The translations under genes were made by a program, and so were the position numbers. Of a stretch of DNA of 64,000 nt, positions 48,931 through 57,767 are shown piece after piece. The notes beneath the pieces were generated by a model. The model worked only from the letters and a program-made list of their open reading frames with translations. It was not told the origin of the DNA and searched no databases. Each line of letters begins with the position of its first letter. Within the stretch, counting starts at the first letter, position 1. Where the stretch lies: the NCBI RefSeq assembly GCF_030408735.1, contig NZ_CP047204.1, forward strand, positions 1,426,001 through 1,490,000, given 5' to 3'. The stretch is from Corynebacterium faecale (GTDB taxonomy: Bacteria; Actinomycetota; Actinomycetes; Mycobacteriales; Mycobacteriaceae).

Positions 48931-48960
48931 AAACCCCCTTCGGGGAGGTGTTCGTCTTTA
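48931..48960 (+). terminator. probable terminator after der
   Basis: CCCC-TTCG-GGGG with extra pairing (ACC / GGT) is followed by a T-rich stretch (GTTCGTCTTTATTT). Confidence 0.55.
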
Positions 48961-49025
48961 TTTCTGGAGGCAGGCACTTTCCTCAGGGGGTTTCCTGGCT
49001 TTCGGTGTCCGGGGTTATTAGGGTG

Positions 49026-49532
49026 ATGCCCGTGAAGAGGACATATGGAAACAGGATCCCGCCTGTCTACCGGTGGGCGGTCAGCGCCCTGGTGGCCATC
49101 AGTCTGATGTTTGTGGTGATCGCTGCGGCAACCGGTGCCCTGGACCTGGTGAGAGCCACGGTGTTCACCGCTATCGGACTGATGTTTCTGGTGCTCTACC
49201 ATGTGGCGGGAACACTGGTGACGGCAGATGCCGAGGCGGTACGGATCTGGCTGTTCCCCTTGTGGAGAAAGCGCGTCCCCGCGGATCAGATTGCCTCCAT
49301 CCACGTTGAGACCATCACACCGATTGACCGGGAATGGGGTAATCGGGGCTCCCTGCGCAAGGATGGAGAGCTTTTCCTAGACGCCGGGCAGTCCCGGCGC
49401 TGTCTGGCCTTCTATCTGGTTGATGGCACCGTCATCCGGCTGGGGGTCTGCACACCGGAACATGGTGACTCAATGGCCCTGTCGCTTCATCAGCTCCTGG
49501 GGGTGTCCACGCGGCCTCCGCAGGGGGAATGA
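49026..49532 (+). CDS. small membrane protein of unknown function
   Basis: The protein has 168 residues from ATG 49026. Two hydrophobic helices (AVSALVAISLMFVVIAAATGAL and TVFTAIGLMFLVLYHVAGTLV) are followed by a soluble part with a PH-like feel (RIWLFPLWRKRVPADQIASIHV, RRCLAFYLVDGTVIRLGV). I do not recognise a named family. It ends two bases before the convergent GyrI-like gene. Confidence 0.65.
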   Translation: MPVKRTYGNRIPPVYRWAVSALVAISLMFVVIAAATGALDLVRATVFTAIGLMFLVLYHVAGTLVTADAEAVRIWLFPLWRKRVPADQIASIHVETITPIDREWGNRGSLRKDGELFLDAGQSRRCLAFYLVDGTVIRLGVCTPEHGDSMALSLHQLLGVSTRPPQGE

Positions 49533-49533
49533 T

Positions 49534-50052
49534 TCATTCCAGCAGTGTGTAGAGATCCGTTCGCATGGTTGCTGGATCCGCCTCGGGGGAGGGCTCGGTG
49601 ATATAAGCCTCCCAGAACGGCAGTGCCAGCTGGTTGCCGGACGCTGTCACCGTCTGCATGAAGCTCTCCCAGGCCCTGCCCAACTCCTCATAAGAGCCCA
49701 GATGGGATATGCGGGCGATCCGACCCGCGGGGAGTGTGGAGGCTTTGATCGTCAGCCCACTGGCGGTGGCAACCGGGTTCGCCAGGGCTCGATCCACCGG
49801 GATGCCCACCTCAAAGGTCGCGGTATCTGTGGGTGCGCGGTGATGAAGGCTGAAAGGTGGCCCCGCTGGATTGACACCAGCCTGAGCCAGCGCGGGAAAC
49901 AGTGCCTGGAAGGTGGAATCAAAAGCGGCTGACATCTCAGCTATGGGATGGTCCTGGAAGCTGACCACGGCGGTGGTGATGGCTGAGACCTCCAGGGCCT
50001 CAACTGCAGGGATGGGATCAGTGTTCAGATAGGAGCTTTCATGGTGGCGCAT
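49534..50052 (-). CDS. GyrI-like effector-binding-domain protein
   Basis: The protein has 172 residues from the ATG at 50052 (frame open to 50127; the first 25 residues look untranslated). It has the GyrI/SOUL-like fold pattern: ALEVSAITTAVVSFQDHPIAEMSAAFDSTFQAL, then PAGRIARISHLGSYEELGRAWESFM, ending in EAYITEPSP. Such stand-alone domains bind small cationic molecules or gyrase, or act with a separate regulator. It follows the methyltransferase gene on the same strand, so cotranscription is likely. Confidence 0.75.
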   Translation of the reverse strand: MRHHESSYLNTDPIPAVEALEVSAITTAVVSFQDHPIAEMSAAFDSTFQALFPALAQAGVNPAGPPFSLHHRAPTDTATFEVGIPVDRALANPVATASGLTIKASTLPAGRIARISHLGSYEELGRAWESFMQTVTASGNQLALPFWEAYITEPSPEADPATMRTDLYTLLE

Positions 50053-50145
50053 GTTGGTGGGGCATCCTCTCACTGGTGGTTTTGTTGCGTGGGGGAGTTC
50101 TGCAGTCAAGCAGGTTGTATACCTCACAGTAGTATCCCCATACCC

Positions 50146-50967
50146 CTATCGCTTGAGCAGGAAACCATCGCAGCGGTAGGGAAGAGATACCTGTTCACCG
50201 GGCTCATAGCCGAGGTGGTCAAAGAGGTACCAGGTGAGGTTGGCATCCACTTTGGCGCGGGTTGTCTCGCTGGACCGCAGCCAGTAGGAGCGTGTGTGGG
50301 CCAGTTCGATGATCTGCTCCGGGGTGAGCAGCTGTTCCCAGGTGGTGCGGACCTCCCGGGTGATCTGCCACGGCGCTTCAACCGGTGGCACAAAGCCTGG
50401 TTTGAGTACATCACCGGCGTGCATGATCCGGCTGAGGCGGTGCACCCAGGCGACGGTGGTGTCCAGGTTGTTCCACACCAATAACACCGCACCATTTGCT
50501 GCTACCACCCGATCGAACTCAGCAGAAGCCGCCGGGACATCCACCCAGTGCCAGGTCTGGGCGCAGGTGATCAGATCCACTGTGTGGTCAGTGACTGCTG
50601 TGTGCTCAGCGGTGGCCTGCCAGCAGGGGATGGTGGGGTAGGTGCGGTGCAATACGCGCAGCATATCCATGCTGGGATCTGCTGCCGCCACATCATGGCC
50701 GGCTGCGTGCAGCAACCCGGTGAGCTTGCCCGTACCGGCACCCACATCAAGCACGCGCGTATATCCCGTGGCCAGCGAGAGGATCTCTGCCGGGTAGCCG
50801 GGGCGGACATCTTCGTAGACATCGCTGCCTTCAGTGAAGGCGAGCCCGCCGGTGGCCCGGTGCTCAGCGCCGGAGAAGATCGGGGCATTGCGCTTGGACA
50901 CCGGTGGGATCGGCGGATGCAGCGGGGAGGCTGGGGAGGGGGCTGGGGAAGAGGAGCTGTCAGTCAT
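50146..50967 (-). CDS. SAM-dependent methyltransferase (Methyltransf_11 type)
   Basis: The protein has 273 residues. Motif I is VLDVGAGTGKLTGLL, followed by AADPSMDMLRVL and a TCAQTWHWVD motif found in the YcgJ/Crg1-like group. Only 84 bases separate it from the divergent ABC exporter. The substrate is unknown. Confidence 0.87.
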   Translation of the reverse strand: MTDSSSSPAPSPASPLHPPIPPVSKRNAPIFSGAEHRATGGLAFTEGSDVYEDVRPGYPAEILSLATGYTRVLDVGAGTGKLTGLLHAAGHDVAAADPSMDMLRVLHRTYPTIPCWQATAEHTAVTDHTVDLITCAQTWHWVDVPAASAEFDRVVAANGAVLLVWNNLDTTVAWVHRLSRIMHAGDVLKPGFVPPVEAPWQITREVRTTWEQLLTPEQIIELAHTRSYWLRSSETTRAKVDANLTWYLFDHLGYEPGEQVSLPYRCDGFLLKR

Positions 50968-51051
50968 GTCGGGGAACCATTCTAATCCCCACCCACTGGT
51001 CGGATTAGCGATATATCGCCAGACCTTACCGGTGGGCTAGGATATGCGCTT

Positions 51052-52680
51052 GTGTCTGTACCAACTGAACCTGCCCCGAGCAGGAGTATCGTCGACTATT
51101 CCTCGCTGCCCGGACCCGGCGCGCAACCATCCCGGATGCCGGCCCTGGATGCGAAGATGTGGACCCTGAAGGTCGCATTATCGCAGCGGCCGTGGAGTTA
51201 TATCGCCTCCATTGGCATGGCGGTGTCCTTTGTCTGCAATGGCCTGACCCCGGTGTTGGTGGGCAGGGCGGTAGATGATGCCATCGCCGCCCAGGATTTA
51301 CGCCGTCTGGTGTTTTGGATCCTCATGCTGGCGCTGTTGTTTATCACGGCGATCGGTGTGAACTGGGTGGCGCGCTACATGATGGTGCGCAGTCAGCAGC
51401 TGGTCAGTCATGATCTGCGCACCATGGTCACCGACCGCATCCAGGATCCCCGTGGGTTCAAGGGCCGTGACCGCACCGCCGGAGGGCTGTTATCGGTGGC
51501 TTCCAGTGATACCCAGCGCGTGGGTGATGTGGTGATGATGACGGTATTCCCGGTCGCGGAGGTTGTCTCTGTCATTTACGGTGCAACGCTTGCATTCCTC
51601 ATCAGTCCCTGGCTGGGTCTGGCCATCCTCATCGGTGGGCCGGTGTTGGTGATCATTGCCCTGCGTACCGCCAAGCCACTGCAGACCCGGTCCGTGGCAC
51701 GCCAGAAGGCCATTGCGCAGGCCGCAGCCACAGCCACTGATGTGGTGCAGGGATTGCGGATCCTCAAAGGTCTGGGGGCGATTGTCACGGTGCGTCGCCG
51801 TTATGAGGAGGTCTCCTCCCACGCCTATGACAAGACTGTTATCGCCAATGCCGCTGAAGCCCGCCTCAATGGGGTCACGGAGGCCACTGGCGCGATCTTT
51901 GTCTCCAGCATCGGTATCGCCGCCGGTTTCCTCGCGCTCAATGGGCAGATGTCCATCGGTGAGCTGATCACCGTGGTGGGACTTACCCAGTTCCTCATCA
52001 TGCCGATGACCATGTTGGGCAGGAACGTGGCATCCCGCTGGGCCTCGGCAGAAGCCTCAGCACGCCGTATCCGCGAGGTACTCGGTGCAGATGTTGAACG
52101 CACCTCTGAACTGGAGCATGCACACGCCCAGCAGATCATCTCCCAGCTGCCCGCAGGGATGACCGCGGTACGCAGCAACCCGGAGGTGGACTATGACCGG
52201 CTCATCTTCGCGCTGGAATCCCTGCCCCGCACACGTGTGATCGTAGCCCCTCATGCAGCCGATCTCTTCGACGGTACTGTCGCCGACAACATCCACCCCA
52301 GCCGTGCGATCGCCGAAAAAGCCATCCAGGTCGCCTCCTGCGATGACATCCCCGGCGGGGCGGAGAAGATGGTCGGTGAAGGCGGACGGATGCTCTCCGG
52401 AGGCCAACGACAACGCGTGGCACTGGCCCGCGCGATAGCCGCCGACGCCGAGATACTCATCCTCCAGGACCCCACCACCGCGGTGGATTCAGTCACCGAG
52501 CACAATATCGCCGAACAGGTCACAGCCTTCCGGGGTGACAAGACCACCCTGGTATTCAGCGACGCCCCCGCATGGAAGGCCATGGCTACAACCCAGATGG
52601 ACACCTTAGAACTGCGCCAGCTGATCCAACCCGCAGCAGACATGCATGAAGCACCCAACCAGGAGGACAACCATGGATAA
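51052..52680 (+). CDS. ABC exporter half-transporter, degenerate ATPase lacking Walker A
   Basis: The protein has 542 residues from GTG. Six membrane helices fill residues about 45-330 (type IV exporter). The ATPase domain is shortened: the segment after the coupling region reads LPAGMTAVRSNPEVDYDRL with no P-loop. It keeps LFDGTVADNI and an intact signature LSGGQRQRVALARA (near residue 448). Walker B ends ILILQDP, with Pro in place of the catalytic Glu, and no H-loop His is seen (VFSDAP). It overlaps its partner by eight bases. A -10 TAGGAT (51038-51043) suggests a leaderless message. Confidence 0.88.
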   Translation: MSVPTEPAPSRSIVDYSSLPGPGAQPSRMPALDAKMWTLKVALSQRPWSYIASIGMAVSFVCNGLTPVLVGRAVDDAIAAQDLRRLVFWILMLALLFITAIGVNWVARYMMVRSQQLVSHDLRTMVTDRIQDPRGFKGRDRTAGGLLSVASSDTQRVGDVVMMTVFPVAEVVSVIYGATLAFLISPWLGLAILIGGPVLVIIALRTAKPLQTRSVARQKAIAQAAATATDVVQGLRILKGLGAIVTVRRRYEEVSSHAYDKTVIANAAEARLNGVTEATGAIFVSSIGIAAGFLALNGQMSIGELITVVGLTQFLIMPMTMLGRNVASRWASAEASARRIREVLGADVERTSELEHAHAQQIISQLPAGMTAVRSNPEVDYDRLIFALESLPRTRVIVAPHAADLFDGTVADNIHPSRAIAEKAIQVASCDDIPGGAEKMVGEGGRMLSGGQRQRVALARAIAADAEILILQDPTTAVDSVTEHNIAEQVTAFRGDKTTLVFSDAPAWKAMATTQMDTLELRQLIQPAADMHEAPNQEDNHG

Positions 52681-54433
52681 GACACGGTTGAGCTTCCCCC
52701 TGGCCACCCTGCCACAGGTACGCAGCGAGATAGCCCGCCAACTGGGACGCATCCGCAACGCCCGCTGGTGGTTCCTCCTCGCCCTGATACTCCTCAGCGC
52801 CGGCTCCTATGCCACCGTGACCGTGCCACGCCTGCTCGGCCGGATCGTAGACCTGGTCGCACAAAACCAACCGGCAGACCTACTGTGGGAAACCGGGTTC
52901 ACGCTACTCGGAGTCGCCGTAGCCGGTGGAATACTCAGCGCCAGTGGCTTCTACCTGGTGGTACGGATATCAGAACGGGTGATCGCCAACCTGCGCGAAG
53001 ACATGGTCGGAACAGCCCTGGGCTTACCCACCCACCAGGTAGAAGACGCCGGCACCGGCGACCTGGTCAGCCGCTCCACCGATGACATCGCCGAACTCTC
53101 CTCCGCAGTCACCGAAACCATCCCCATCCTCACCTCCTCCTTCTTCACCATCCTGGCCACCACCATCGCCCTGACCACCATGGACTGGCGATTCCTCCTC
53201 ATCCCCGTCCTGGTCGGCCCCGTGTACTACCTGGCCTCCCGCCACTACCTCTCCCGCGCACCACAGCGCTACGCCCGCGAACGCGCCGCCATGGCCGAAC
53301 GGGCCCGACGCGTACTCGAAGCCATCCGGGGACGCGCCACCGTACGCGCCTACTCCATGGAAGAACAGATGCACACCCAGATCGGCAACGCCTCCTGGAC
53401 TGTGGTCACCCGCGGCATCCGCGCACGCACCACCATGCTCATCCTCAACACCTGGATGCTCAGCGCAGAATTCCTCATGCTCACCATCGCCCTCTTCATC
53501 GGCTACCGCCTCGTAGCAGCCGACGACATGACTGTCGGCGCCGTCACCGGAGCACTACTCATGATCATCCGCCTCCGCGGCCCCATGAACATGTTCATGC
53601 GCGTGCTGGACACAGTGCAATCCGGCTATGCCTCACTAGCACGTATCGTCGGTGTGGTCGTTGACCCACCCGTGCCCGTGCCCGACAGCGGTGCAGTCGC
53701 GCCGGGTGGGCGTGTGGAGCTACGTAATGTCAGCTTCAGCTATGGCGGTGACTGGGCCGTGCGCGGCGTGGACATCCGCATCAACCCGGGTGAGACGGTG
53801 GCCATGGTCGGCGCCTCAGGCGCAGGTAAGACCACGGTGGCAGCTCTGCTCGCTGGCCTGCGGGTGCCAGATGAGGGCGAAGTGCTTGTCGACGGTTCCC
53901 CTGTTTCCCATCTCTCCGACCGGGAACGCATTGCCCGTTTGGCAATGGTCAGCCAGGAGGTGCACGTCTTCTCAGGCACACTGCGTCAGGATCTCACCCT
54001 GGCCAAACCGGAGGCCACCGATGAAGAACTGTTGGACGCGTTGAGAAGGGTGAGGGCACAAGGCTGGTTCGATACTCTTCCCCAGGGGCTGGACACCGTG
54101 GTGGGTGCCCGGGGTATCCAGCTGGAACCGGTGGCGGCCCAGCAACTGGCACTGGCCCGTGTACTCCTGCTGGATCCGGCAATCGTGATTATGGATGAAG
54201 CCACCGCCGAGGCGGGGTCCGCCGGTGCCGGCGCTCTGGAAGCTGCCGCGGATGAGGTTACCCGTGACCGCTCCGCACTGGTGGTGGCACACCGGCTCGA
54301 TCAGGCATCGCGTGCTGATCAGATCCTGGTGATGGATAAGGGGCAGATCGTGGAACGTGGCACCCATGCCGAGCTGCTGGCCAGGGAAGGCATCTACCAC
54401 CGTTTATGGTCTGCCTGGAGTGTGGGCAGGTAG
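52673..54433 (+). CDS. ABC exporter half-transporter with active ATPase domain but degenerate signature
   Basis: The protein has 586 residues from ATG 52673, behind AGGAGGACAACC. Six membrane helices, then an ATPase domain with Walker A GASGAGKTT (residues 380-388), Q-loop VSQEVHVF, Walker B IVIMDEAT with catalytic Glu, and H-loop VVAHRL. The signature is LEPVAAQQLALAR instead of LSGGQ, and the D-loop is AEAG. It complements the preceding protein exactly, forming one composite ATP site. The substrate is unknown; the class usually exports lipids, peptides or drugs. Confidence 0.9.
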   Translation: MDKTRLSFPLATLPQVRSEIARQLGRIRNARWWFLLALILLSAGSYATVTVPRLLGRIVDLVAQNQPADLLWETGFTLLGVAVAGGILSASGFYLVVRISERVIANLREDMVGTALGLPTHQVEDAGTGDLVSRSTDDIAELSSAVTETIPILTSSFFTILATTIALTTMDWRFLLIPVLVGPVYYLASRHYLSRAPQRYARERAAMAERARRVLEAIRGRATVRAYSMEEQMHTQIGNASWTVVTRGIRARTTMLILNTWMLSAEFLMLTIALFIGYRLVAADDMTVGAVTGALLMIIRLRGPMNMFMRVLDTVQSGYASLARIVGVVVDPPVPVPDSGAVAPGGRVELRNVSFSYGGDWAVRGVDIRINPGETVAMVGASGAGKTTVAALLAGLRVPDEGEVLVDGSPVSHLSDRERIARLAMVSQEVHVFSGTLRQDLTLAKPEATDEELLDALRRVRAQGWFDTLPQGLDTVVGARGIQLEPVAAQQLALARVLLLDPAIVIMDEATAEAGSAGAGALEAAADEVTRDRSALVVAHRLDQASRADQILVMDKGQIVERGTHAELLAREGIYHRLWSAWSVGR

Positions 54434-54439
54434 TTGAAG

Positions 54440-54473
54440 AAAAGCGACGGCGTCTGGAGCACCGTCGCTTTTT
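54440..54473 (+). terminator. Rho-independent terminator after the ABC exporter
   Basis: AAAGCGACGG / CCGTCGCTTT with an 11-base loop, then TTTTT. Confidence 0.93.
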
Positions 54474-54506
54474 ACATCTCTGGAACAGGTTGCTGCCACC
54501 AACCAG

Positions 54507-54536
54507 TTGTAAGTTCATGTCATTGAACATTAGGAT
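54507..54536 (+). promoter_or_regulatory. promoter and palindromic operator of the ZIP transporter gene
   Basis: TTGTAA (54507-54512) and TAGGAT (54531-54536) are 18 bases apart. The spacer holds the inverted repeat GTTCA-N6-TGAAC (54513-54528). The -10 lies eight bases before the ATG and no Shine-Dalgarno sequence is seen, so the message should be leaderless. A metal-responsive repressor is the natural candidate, but its identity is not encoded nearby. Confidence 0.6.
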
Positions 54537-54544
54537 TCACTGGT

Positions 54545-55351
54545 ATGGATTGGTCCAATATTCTCTTCGCCTTCGGGCTGACGCTATTTGCAGGTTTGGC
54601 AACAGGCCTGGGCGGCGTCATCGCCGTCGCACGAAAGGCACCGGGGGAGAGATTCCTCGCCGGCTCACTGGGGTTCTCCGTCGGCGTGATGCTCTACGTC
54701 TCCTTCATGGAGATCATGCCCAAAGCTGTGGACGAACTTACCAGCGTATGGGGTGAACGGAATGGAAACTGGGCAGCCGTCGGAGCCTTCTTTATCGGCA
54801 TCGCCGTGATCGCGGTCATTGACCGCCTGGTACCCTCAGCCATCAACCCCCATGAACCCTCCACCGTGGGTGGGGCAGTGGAAGGCTTTGAACGCCGCAG
54901 CCGGATGATGAAGGCCGGTGTCCTCACCGCCATTGCCATCTCCATTCACAACTTCCCTGAAGGGTTCGCCACGTTCATCGCCGGCATGACCGATCCGATG
55001 ATCGCCATCCCCGTCGCAGTGGCCATCGCCATCCACAACATCCCCGAAGGTGTCGCGGTGGCCGTCCCCATCCGGGAAGCCACAGGATCACGCAAAAAAG
55101 CCCTCAAATGGGCCACACTATCCGGCCTGGCAGAACCTGCCGGCGCGATCGTCGGTTTCCTTCTGCTCATGCCATTTATCGGACCAGAAGCCATGGGCCT
55201 GTCCTTCGCCGCCGTCGCAGGCGTCATGGTCTTCATCAGCCTGGACGAGCTCCTGCCCACCGCGATCAGCTCCGGCAGGCACCACACCGCCATCTACGGC
55301 CTCCTGGCAGGTATGGCCGTGATGGCGATCAGCCTGTTGCTGTTTATCTGA
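54545..55351 (+). CDS. zupT: ZIP-family metal transporter (ZupT-like)
   Basis: The protein has 268 residues with eight predicted helices. The metal-binding helices carry HNFPEGFATF and HNIPEGVAVAV, the ZIP signature pair. It would import zinc or another divalent metal. A tandem promoter/operator precedes it. Confidence 0.9.
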   Translation: MDWSNILFAFGLTLFAGLATGLGGVIAVARKAPGERFLAGSLGFSVGVMLYVSFMEIMPKAVDELTSVWGERNGNWAAVGAFFIGIAVIAVIDRLVPSAINPHEPSTVGGAVEGFERRSRMMKAGVLTAIAISIHNFPEGFATFIAGMTDPMIAIPVAVAIAIHNIPEGVAVAVPIREATGSRKKALKWATLSGLAEPAGAIVGFLLLMPFIGPEAMGLSFAAVAGVMVFISLDELLPTAISSGRHHTAIYGLLAGMAVMAISLLLFI

Positions 55352-55724
55352 AAACAGAAAGAATCAGCCATCAGACTAGACAGATGCCCACAGGTGAACG
55401 TGATGGCCAGATTCTGCACGGCGATGCTCCGCCACTCAATGAAGAAAGGGAGAAGGACGCAGGCCCATTAGCGGAAGCCAAGCCGCGACCATGTTGAGGG
55501 AACGGGGGATCCGGTGACATCAATCGCGCCGGGTTGCACTGATGCAGTGAGTGCAATGTGTGGGGTCGAGGTTGTCCGGGCGATCCAGTGTCCACCTGCT
55601 GTCTACGCTGGGAGATCCTTTTGCCTATTGGCCGTGCCCTGGCCTTGTCTCAGGAACAGTGTTGGGCGTTGTGTGCTCCCGGGGCAACTGTTTATCATGA
55701 ATCAGTTGTCTAGCTCGGAAAAGG
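55352..55724. other. intergenic stretch without recognisable genes
   Basis: Short frames here (for example plus 55514 onward) have chance-like composition. Apart from the tRNA terminator at its end I see nothing. Confidence 0.5.
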
Positions 55725-55764
55725 AAAAACCAGATCAGAAGAAATTTAATTCCTCTGAACTGGT
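55725..55764 (-). terminator. terminator of the tRNA-Pro transcript
   Basis: On the minus strand ACCAGTTCAGAGGAA pairs with TTTCTTCTGATCTGGT, with small bulges, followed by TTTTTCC. Confidence 0.7.
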
Positions 55765-55770
55765 CTGTTG

Positions 55771-55844
55771 TCGGACTGACAGGATTTGAACCTGCGACCC
55801 CTACACCCCCAGTGTAGTGCGCTACCAAGCTGCGCCACAGTCCG
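55771..55844 (-). tRNA. tRNA-Pro (anticodon GGG)
   Basis: The minus strand reads CGGACTG...CAGTCCGA as the acceptor stem. The anticodon stem CTACA/TGTAG encloses CTGGGGG, so the anticodon is GGG. The T arm has GGTTCAAATCC. CCA is not encoded. Length is 74 bases. Confidence 0.95.
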
Positions 55845-55952
55845 CCGTTTCCGCACAAATCAAGGGTATGAAACCACCTGATTGCTATGCAGCAACGTGA
55901 TCAGGTTACACCAGTGTGATCACTAAATGAAAATCGGCTGGTGAACCGAGGC

Positions 55953-56345
55953 TTAACCCGCGACATTCCCAAGGGAGTAAACCCAGCGGCCATCAACCTT
56001 GCGGAAGGTGGAGTCTTCTTCCTGGACGCCGTCGGCAAGGCCGCGGTAGAAGGCCTGGAATTTCACCCGACCGGTGGAATCAAAGGGACCGCCGCCCTCG
56101 GTGTCCAGGATCTCCAGGCGGTAGAACTCCAGTCCCACATCCAGGTTCAGCTCAGACGGGCGGGTGTCCGGGTCCCAGGTGTCCAGGAGATAACCGGCTT
56201 CGCCTGCGGCGAAGGCGGTGAAACGGGATCGCATGAGCGTCTCGGCTGTGGGGGCATGGTGGTTGCCTGCGTGGTAGCGGTGGCAACACTGTCCATAGGA
56301 GAGTCCGGTGCCGCAGGGGCAACGGAGGTCGTAATCATAGGGCAT
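55953..56345 (-). CDS. YchJ-family SEC-C motif protein
   Basis: The protein has 130 residues. The N-terminal metal ligand pattern CPCGTGLSYGQCC is the SEC-C-like motif of the YchJ family, followed by LMRSRFTAFAAGEAGYLLDTW. The function of the family is not known. It starts six bases after the hydrolase-OsmC gene and is probably cotranscribed with it. Confidence 0.88.
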   Translation of the reverse strand: MPYDYDLRCPCGTGLSYGQCCHRYHAGNHHAPTAETLMRSRFTAFAAGEAGYLLDTWDPDTRPSELNLDVGLEFYRLEILDTEGGGPFDSTGRVKFQAFYRGLADGVQEEDSTFRKVDGRWVYSLGNVAG

Positions 56346-56351
56346 TGGTGG

Positions 56352-57551
56352 TTATCTATCCTTATCTTCGATGATGACTTCGTGGCTGAGTAGTTGTTCA
56401 ACCTCGGAGTTTCCTGCGGCGGCCAGGAGCTCGTGGCGTTGGCCGACGCTTAAGTCGCCGGTGAGTGCAATGCTGCGGCGAAGTTTGATCTGCGCGCCAT
56501 CGTCGGCGACGATGCGGGAGACGGTGACGTGGACGTCGTCAAGCTCGTTGATGCGTGCCTCGCGCGCGGCCTGACGGATCTGCTGGGAGGTCGCGGCAGC
56601 GAGCGCGGCGATCAGGAGCGAGACGGGTGTGTAGCCCAGGTCGCGCCCACCGGCCTGCTTTTCACGGTCGGTGATGAAGTTGTGGCGGCCGGTGCGCACC
56701 TCGTCGGCGTATTTACTGGAACCGATGGAGGAGGCCTCGGCCACGTCCACGGGCAGGGGCTCCCGATTGGCGGACTCGTTCTCAGGGACCAGGAAGGGAT
56801 CAATCCAGTTGCGGATGATCCGGGCCGCACGCTGGGCGGCGCCGTCGCGGGTGAGCAGGTGATCGGCCTTATCCAGGGACACCAGGGACTTGGGGTAGCG
56901 GGTGACCTGGAAGATCTTCTGCGCGTTATCCACGCCCACGGTCTGATCGATCGGGGAGTGTAACAGCAGCAGGGGTGCGCGCAGGCGGGGGAGATGCTCG
57001 ACCGGGTTGGTGTCCGCCAGGTCCTCCAAAAACTCCCGTGAGATCGTCACATCACGCCCGCCGAGGGTCAGTGTGACCGCACCCTGCTCATCCACATCAC
57101 TGATGCGGTCGGCGAAGTGGAGGACCGCATGCGCCGGATCAAAGGGCGCACCGATGGTGGCCACACCGCGCAGGGACTTGATCAGGGGTGCCGCCTTCAG
57201 CGATGCCGCACCACCGAGGGAATGGCCAATGAGCAGCTGGGGTGCGGAATAGTTCTCCTCCAGCCACCGGGCGGCGGCTGCGATGTCACGCACATTGGAG
57301 CTGAAGGTGGTCTCCGAAAAATCACCCTCTGACTGCCCGAGGCCGGGGAAATCGAAACGCAGGCACGCGATGCCGGCCTCGGCGAGTGATTTACTTACGC
57401 GCGCAGCCCCGGGAGTGAACCGGGAACCGGTGAAACAGTGGGCGAACATGGCATAGGCGACGGGGGTGGTCGCGGGGAGATCCAGAGTGGCCGCCATCAT
57501 CAGCCCTTCAGATGATGGAACCTTGACACTCACTGAATGCACAGCAGGCAC
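56352..57551 (-). CDS. alpha/beta hydrolase fused to OsmC-like domain
   Basis: The protein has 399 residues. Residues 1-255 are an alpha/beta hydrolase with nucleophile elbow GHSLGG (LLIGHSLGGAAS) and a late His in KADHLLTRD. Residues 265-399 resemble OsmC (VRTGRHNFITDREKQAGGRDLGYTPVSLLIAALAAATSQQIRQAA), where an organic-peroxide Cys would be expected, but the usual Cys in the AALAAAT segment is Thr here. The fusion is a known architecture. Substrate unknown. Confidence 0.85.
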   Translation of the reverse strand: MPAVHSVSVKVPSSEGLMMAATLDLPATTPVAYAMFAHCFTGSRFTPGAARVSKSLAEAGIACLRFDFPGLGQSEGDFSETTFSSNVRDIAAAARWLEENYSAPQLLIGHSLGGAASLKAAPLIKSLRGVATIGAPFDPAHAVLHFADRISDVDEQGAVTLTLGGRDVTISREFLEDLADTNPVEHLPRLRAPLLLLHSPIDQTVGVDNAQKIFQVTRYPKSLVSLDKADHLLTRDGAAQRAARIIRNWIDPFLVPENESANREPLPVDVAEASSIGSSKYADEVRTGRHNFITDREKQAGGRDLGYTPVSLLIAALAAATSQQIRQAAREARINELDDVHVTVSRIVADDGAQIKLRRSIALTGDLSVGQRHELLAAAGNSEVEQLLSHEVIIEDKDR

Positions 57552-57767
57552 CTTTCAATGGCACATTGGGAAGCCCATGTTGAGCTTGACCTTCCCCACC
57601 CTAGGCGCAACTTTCCCGCAGGTCACAGCCAAACCAGTGTCGATTTGGACAATGTGGTGGTACCAAAGCAATCCACGTCACTAAAAGGGGACGCGCCCGC
57701 GCACGGAAGATGTGGGGTGCGTTAAAGTCGGTGGAATGTACTCATCTAGCTCACTGGAGGTTTGAGC

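Noticed and set aside
55625..55858. Minus-strand ORF over the tRNA-Pro
   Set aside because: Its conserved-looking part is the tRNA sequence read as protein.
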